The notes under the pieces were generated by a model that was not told where the DNA came from, made no database searches, and worked only from the letters and a program-made list of their open reading frames with translations. From positions 372,001-436,000 of the forward strand of contig CAZSXR010000002.1 in assembly GCA_964611335.1 (NCBI GenBank): 64,000 nt of DNA. Direction: 5' to 3'. The position numbers and the translations under genes are program-made. This DNA comes from BOG-1112 sp964611335. GTDB taxonomy: Bacteria; Bdellovibrionota_B; Oligoflexia; Oligoflexales; Bog-1112. This document shows positions 60,618 through 64,000 of the stretch, piece after piece; the stretch's first letter is position 1; each line of letters starts with the position of its first letter.

Positions 60618-61640
60618 CTACAACTTATCTTTTTCTTGATCTTTGTCTTGCTCTTTTTGTCGCAGCACACTTGGATCAAAGCCGTCGATCTTCATTCCCA
60701 AAGAAAGTCCCATTTCCATCAATATGTCTTTGATTTCATTTAAGGACTTCCTACCAAAATTTTTTGTTTTCAACATTTCACTTTCACTTTTCGTTACGAG
60801 TTCGCCAATATACTTTATATTTGCGTTCTCTAAACAATTAGCGGCTCGGACACTCAGCTCCAGCTCATCCACTGTTTTAAAAAGATGCTCATTCAATTTC
60901 GGATGCGCATCTTCTCTTGGACGATCCTCCTCAACCTCTTCCGTCTCATCAAAATTGATAAAAATTGTCAATTGGTCTTTCAAAATTTTAGCAGCATACG
61001 CCACTGCATCATCAGGCCTAACAGCACCATTTGTCCAGACTTCAAAAGTCAATTTGTCATAATCTGTATCCTGCCCAACTCGAGCATTCTGTACATTGTA
61101 TGCAACGCGACGAACAGGAGCAAAAATAGAATCAATTGCGATAAATCCTACTGGAATTTCTTTTCTCTTATTTTTCTCAGCAGGAACATAACCTCGACCA
61201 TGTCGAACAATCATTTCAGCACGAAGACTTCCTTCTTCGTTTAAAGTACAAATAACATGTTCAGGGTTCAAAACTTCAACATCGCCACTTGTTTCAATAT
61301 CCTTTGCAGTGAGGACCCGTTGCCCCTTACCTGAAAGACGAATTATTGTATCCTTCTCTCCGAGGTAACGCAAATTCAGCTGCTTAATATTCAAAATGAC
61401 ATCAGTTACATCTTCTTTTACGCCTGGGAGCGTGGAAAATTCGTGTTCAACACCCTCAAATCTAATTGCAACAATTGCTGCCCCATTGATGCTTGACAGT
61501 AGAACTCTTCTCAAAGAGTTCCCCAAGGTCATCCCATATCCCCTCTCAAGCGGCTTAGCGACAAACTTTCCGTATCTGTCACTTACACTTTCCGGCTCAA
61601 GGATTTTTGGCTTTATCAAGTCTTTCCAGTTGCGATGCAT
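60618..61640 (-). CDS. rpoA: RNA polymerase alpha subunit
   Basis: The 340-aa protein has the dimerisation NTD (ERGYGMTLGNSLRRVLLSSI, AAIVAIRFEGVEHEFS) and the alpha-CTD (about 255-320; LSVRAANCLENANIKYIGEL, KTKNFGRKSLNEIKDIL) that contacts UP elements and activators. Normal length. Follows rpsK directly with a 90-nt gap; rpsD, usually between them, is missing. Confidence 0.98.
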   Translation of the reverse strand: MHRNWKDLIKPKILEPESVSDRYGKFVAKPLERGYGMTLGNSLRRVLLSSINGAAIVAIRFEGVEHEFSTLPGVKEDVTDVILNIKQLNLRYLGEKDTIIRLSGKGQRVLTAKDIETSGDVEVLNPEHVICTLNEEGSLRAEMIVRHGRGYVPAEKNKRKEIPVGFIAIDSIFAPVRRVAYNVQNARVGQDTDYDKLTFEVWTNGAVRPDDAVAYAAKILKDQLTIFINFDETEEVEEDRPREDAHPKLNEHLFKTVDELELSVRAANCLENANIKYIGELVTKSESEMLKTKNFGRKSLNEIKDILMEMGLSLGMKIDGFDPSVLRQKEQDKDQEKDKL

Positions 61641-61730
61641 TTACGCGTTCTCCGTATTTTCGGAATCATCCAAGTTAGTTGAGGGGTGTCTCAAGATTTA
61701 TAATACATACCCACTATTCAGAATTGCTCT

Positions 61731-62111
61731 TTAAACTCTTCTACGCTTTGGAGCACGACATCCATTATGAGGAATAGGAGTAACATCTTTAATCAAAGCA
61801 ATTTTAAGACCAGAGGCTCCAAGGGCACGAATAGCGCTCTCGCGACCAGCTCCAGGTCCCTTAACCATAACAGCCACAGTTCTCATCCCGGCTTCCATAG
61901 CCTTTTTGCAGCATTCCTCTGCAGCCATCTGTGCAGCAAAGGGGGTACTCTTACGTGAACCTTTAAAACCCTTAGCGCCTGCCGAAGACCAACACACTAC
62001 CTCACCGTTTACATCTGTAATGGTTACGACAGTATTATTGAAGGTTGACTGAACGTGCGCCACACCAACCGGTACATTTCGCTTTTTCTTCTTTTTTACA
62101 ACTCTATTCAT
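61731..62111 (-). CDS. rpsK: 30S ribosomal protein S11
   Basis: The 126-aa protein has VAHVQSTFNNTVVTITDVNG, SSAGAKGFKGSRKSTPFAAQ and the C-terminal PHNGCRAPKRRRV characteristic of S11. Part of the 16S platform. Confidence 0.98.
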   Translation of the reverse strand: MNRVVKKKKKRNVPVGVAHVQSTFNNTVVTITDVNGEVVCWSSAGAKGFKGSRKSTPFAAQMAAEECCKKAMEAGMRTVAVMVKGPGAGRESAIRALGASGLKIALIKDVTPIPHNGCRAPKRRRV

Positions 62112-62136
62112 ACTCTCATTCCCTTGATCTCATGCC

Positions 62137-62520
62137 TTACTTCGAAGTAGGTGCTTTCTTCTTGTTCGCAACTGTTTTTCTCGGACCTTTACGAGTTCTT
62201 GCATTTGTTTTAGTTCTCTGCCCTCTTACTGGCAAACCACGTCGATGCCTTAGTCCTCGGTAGTTACCTAAATCAATCAGTCGCTTAATACTGAACGCGA
62301 CTTCACGTCTTAGGTCCCCTTCTACGGTAAATTCACTATCAATGACTTTACGCAAATTATTGATGGCTCTTGCGTCAAGCTCACTTGCGCGCAGATTTGG
62401 ATCAACTTCAGCCTTTTCCACTATGCTTCGGGCTGCTTTCCTGCCAATACCGTAAATACTAGTCAATGCTATATCTATTTTCTTATGCGGTGGTAAATCA
62501 ACACCAGCTATACGAGCCAT
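62137..62520 (-). CDS. rpsM: 30S ribosomal protein S13
   Basis: The 127-aa protein begins MARIAGVDLPPHKKIDIALT, with YGIGRKAARSIVEKA and the C-terminal GLRHRRGLPVRGQRTKTNAR tail that contacts tRNA. 25 nt upstream of rpsK. Confidence 0.98.
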   Translation of the reverse strand: MARIAGVDLPPHKKIDIALTSIYGIGRKAARSIVEKAEVDPNLRASELDARAINNLRKVIDSEFTVEGDLRREVAFSIKRLIDLGNYRGLRHRRGLPVRGQRTKTNARTRKGPRKTVANKKKAPTSK

Positions 62521-62547
62521 TTTTATCCTCTTTCTAAGATCTTAGAA

Positions 62548-62661
62548 TTAGCCCTGGCGTTGTTTATGCTTTGCAGTCTTGCAAATCACACGAACAACTC
62601 CCTGGCGTTTTATAACCTTACACTTTTCGCATATTTTTTTCACACTTGCACGAACCTTCAT
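62548..62661 (-). CDS. rpmJ: 50S ribosomal protein L36
   Basis: The 37-aa protein starts at ATG 62661 (MKVRASVKKICEKCKVIKRQ) and keeps the zinc ligands C11, C14, C27 and H32, so it is the zinc-binding C+ form. Between infA and rpsM, the usual place. Confidence 0.96.
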   Translation of the reverse strand: MKVRASVKKICEKCKVIKRQGVVRVICKTAKHKQRQG

Positions 62662-62674
62662 ATCTCTCGCCTTT

Positions 62675-62896
62675 CTATTTTTTTGCTCTATAGGTGATTC
62701 GGCCCCTTGTGAGATCATAAGGTGACAATTCGACCCTGACCCTATCACCAGGCAAAATACGAATAAAATGCAATCTCATCTTTCCGCTAATATGAGCAAG
62801 AATTTCATGCCCGTTATCTAACTCCACTTTGAACATGGCATTAGGAAGCGGCTCTTTAACTGTTCCTTCACATTCTATGATATCTTCTTTGGCCAT
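62675..62896 (-). CDS. infA: Translation initiation factor IF-1
   Basis: The 73-aa OB-fold protein begins MAKEDIIECEGTVKEPLPNA and contains FKVELDNGHEILAHISGKMR and GDRVRVELSPYDLTRGRITYR, essentially standard IF-1. It follows adk after 18 nt; map, often between, is absent. Confidence 0.98.
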   Translation of the reverse strand: MAKEDIIECEGTVKEPLPNAMFKVELDNGHEILAHISGKMRLHFIRILPGDRVRVELSPYDLTRGRITYRAKK

Positions 62897-62914
62897 AAGC
62901 CCTTTCCAGCCTAT

Positions 62915-63553
62915 TCAATTCCCAAATTTACTTAACAGAATATCGATCTGCTTGCTTACAGTTTCTTCATCTGCATCGCCATCAATGTGGAAATATTGCT
63001 TTCTTTGTTTATAAAACTCCAATACCGGCTCCGTTTGATATCTGTACGCCTCTAAACGGTGAAGAAAAACACTCTCATCGGTATCGTCGTTGCGAACTTT
63101 TAACAAGCTTCCACACTTATCGCAATACCCCTCTCTTATAGGAGGTTTGCGAGTTAAATGATAGACCGACTCGCATTTCGGACATGTCAGACGGCCTCTA
63201 ATTCTGCTCAATAGCTCATCAGGGTTAGCCTCGATATGAATAACACCCTCTATTTTTGCATTTTGTGCCAACCACTCTGCTTGGGGAACAGTTCTAGGAA
63301 ATCCATCGAGAACTAGATTTTTATCTTTGGATGCTGACAACTCGTTCTTCATAATTTGCAATAGAACATCATCAGAAACTAACTTACCCCGACTGATAAC
63401 CTCTTCAACATGCTTTCCAAGACTTGTCTTTCTATCAATCTCTTTACGAAGCAAATCCCCTGTTGAGACCTTCAAAAAACCTTTTTTTATCTTAAGATAT
63501 TCTGCTTGGGTTCCCTTCCCAGCACCCGGAACACCCATCAAAACGACGATCAT
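62915..63553 (-). CDS. adk: Adenylate kinase
   Basis: The 212-aa enzyme interconverts ATP+AMP and 2 ADP. P-loop GVPGAGKGTQ (7-16), DGFPRTVPQAE and a zinc-type LID with two CxxC pairs (CPKC and CDKC, residues about 122-150). Start overlaps the secY stop as ATGA. Confidence 0.98.
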   Translation of the reverse strand: MIVVLMGVPGAGKGTQAEYLKIKKGFLKVSTGDLLRKEIDRKTSLGKHVEEVISRGKLVSDDVLLQIMKNELSASKDKNLVLDGFPRTVPQAEWLAQNAKIEGVIHIEANPDELLSRIRGRLTCPKCESVYHLTRKPPIREGYCDKCGSLLKVRNDDTDESVFLHRLEAYRYQTEPVLEFYKQRKQYFHIDGDADEETVSKQIDILLSKFGN

Positions 63554-64000
63554 ACCGTTCCTCTTCCTCGAGGACGTATCGTTGTTTGCTTTAAAAAAGA
63601 TTCATATCTAAGAGATTGACGATGCGCATCAATTTGACGAAATGTCTCAAGAGCCACCCCTACAACAATTAGTAGACTTGTTCCACCAAAAGAAAACTGT
63701 ACATTAAACTTGCCTGTAAGAATTGTTGGTAAAACACAAATTGCAGCAAGATATATCGACCCAACAAGAGTCAATCTCCCTAATATTTTCTGAAAATACT
63801 CAGCTGTTCTCGCCCCAGGTCTTATCCCTGGAACAAACCCGCCATGTTTTTTTAGATTTTCAGCTACATCATCTGCTTTGAAAACAATAGAAGTATAAAA
63901 AAATGAGAAAAAAACAATAAGCGCTACATAAACCGAATTATACAACCATTCTCCTGGCAGAAAAAATGTTCCCATAAGCTCCCCAAAGCGACTATTTCTA
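63550..64000 (-). CDS. secY: Preprotein translocase subunit SecY, partial (N-terminus beyond right edge)
   Basis: The C-terminal about 150 residues are present; the frame is open to the window edge (RNSRFGELMGTFFLP upstream of the internal ATG at 63975). Motifs: FFYTSIVFKADDVAENLKKH, GGFVPGIRPGARTAEYFQKI, LTLVGSIYLAAICVLPTIL, FGGTSLLIVVGVALET and the basic tail YESFLKQ ... RGRG. These are TM8-TM10 and cytosolic loop C5/C6 of SecY. Confidence 0.97.
   Translation of the reverse strand, partial: RNSRFGELMGTFFLPGEWLYNSVYVALIVFFSFFYTSIVFKADDVAENLKKHGGFVPGIRPGARTAEYFQKILGRLTLVGSIYLAAICVLPTILTGKFNVQFSFGGTSLLIVVGVALETFRQIDAHRQSLRYESFLKQTTIRPRGRGTV

Noticed and set aside
60643..61244. Plus-strand frames opposite rpoA
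   Set aside because: Antisense to a universally conserved gene; no ribosome site or domain.

Overview
This 64 kb window is an AT-rich, gene-dense bacterial chromosome segment from a Gram-negative organism. Evidence for a Gram-negative cell is a TonB-dependent receptor with its own TonB, many signal peptides and lipoproteins, a DUF374 acyltransferase and periplasmic enzymes. Other features suggest a deltaproteobacterial or Bdellovibrionota/Oligoflexia-like lineage: a PEGA-type Ser/Thr kinase, an FHA-GGDEF protein, an MglA-like GTPase beside dnaX, a class II DAHP synthase and many secreted orphans. That placement is inference; no rRNA gene is present to settle it.

Layout. 1-4294 holds two paralogous blocks on the minus strand, each a 33-bp leader repeat, a 52-aa signal-peptide-like small ORF and a family-5 peptide-binding protein without a signal peptide. 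A hipBA toxin-antitoxin pair lies between them. 4369-9258 is a plus-strand run of secreted proteins: an orphan, a Hint-domain protein, a divergent subtilase and a metallophosphoesterase. 9322-14568 carries an old-yellow-enzyme reductase, a third peptide-binding paralog with DUF374, a His/Gln-rich exported protein, a stand-alone FliG middle domain, a likely broken gene and ihfA. 14578-25453 is mostly housekeeping: tgt, arginase, antiporter, FHA-GGDEF, rlmN, PSP1-holB-endonuclease I and a PEGA kinase. 25628-32813 contains tmk, hemD, periplasmic MsrBA, hemX-hemA-hemC and class II DAHP synthase. tRNA-Ser(GGA) follows at 32866, with a large nested inverted repeat and an IVS-type four-helix-bundle protein next to it.

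33660-38364 is accessory in character (DUF2007 zinc ribbon, secreted orphan, ankyrin protein, Q-rich protein, brnQ, dtd). 38478-41549 groups probable tRNA/translation-related enzymes (NUDIX-GrpB fusion, Methyltransf_32, GGQ release-factor-like protein, TrmO). Then come kup, an orphan binding protein, an S1-domain protein, the 4.5S SRP RNA and dnaX with a diverged MglA-like GTPase. 49215-54449 has Hsp20, a secreted orphan and a TonB receptor-lipoprotein-TonB module. From 54451 to the right edge the minus strand carries rbfA-infB-nusA with a long structured leader, and the end of the ribosomal superoperon (secY-adk-infA-rpmJ-rpsM-rpsK-rpoA-rplQ), which lacks map and rpsD.

Most interesting candidates: the duplicated small exported peptide / signal-less peptide-binding protein module, the Hint-protein/subtilase cassette, the stand-alone FliG-M protein, the MglA-like GTPase with an altered switch II, and possible frameshift signals in dnaX. 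All functions are read from motifs; no database search was run.
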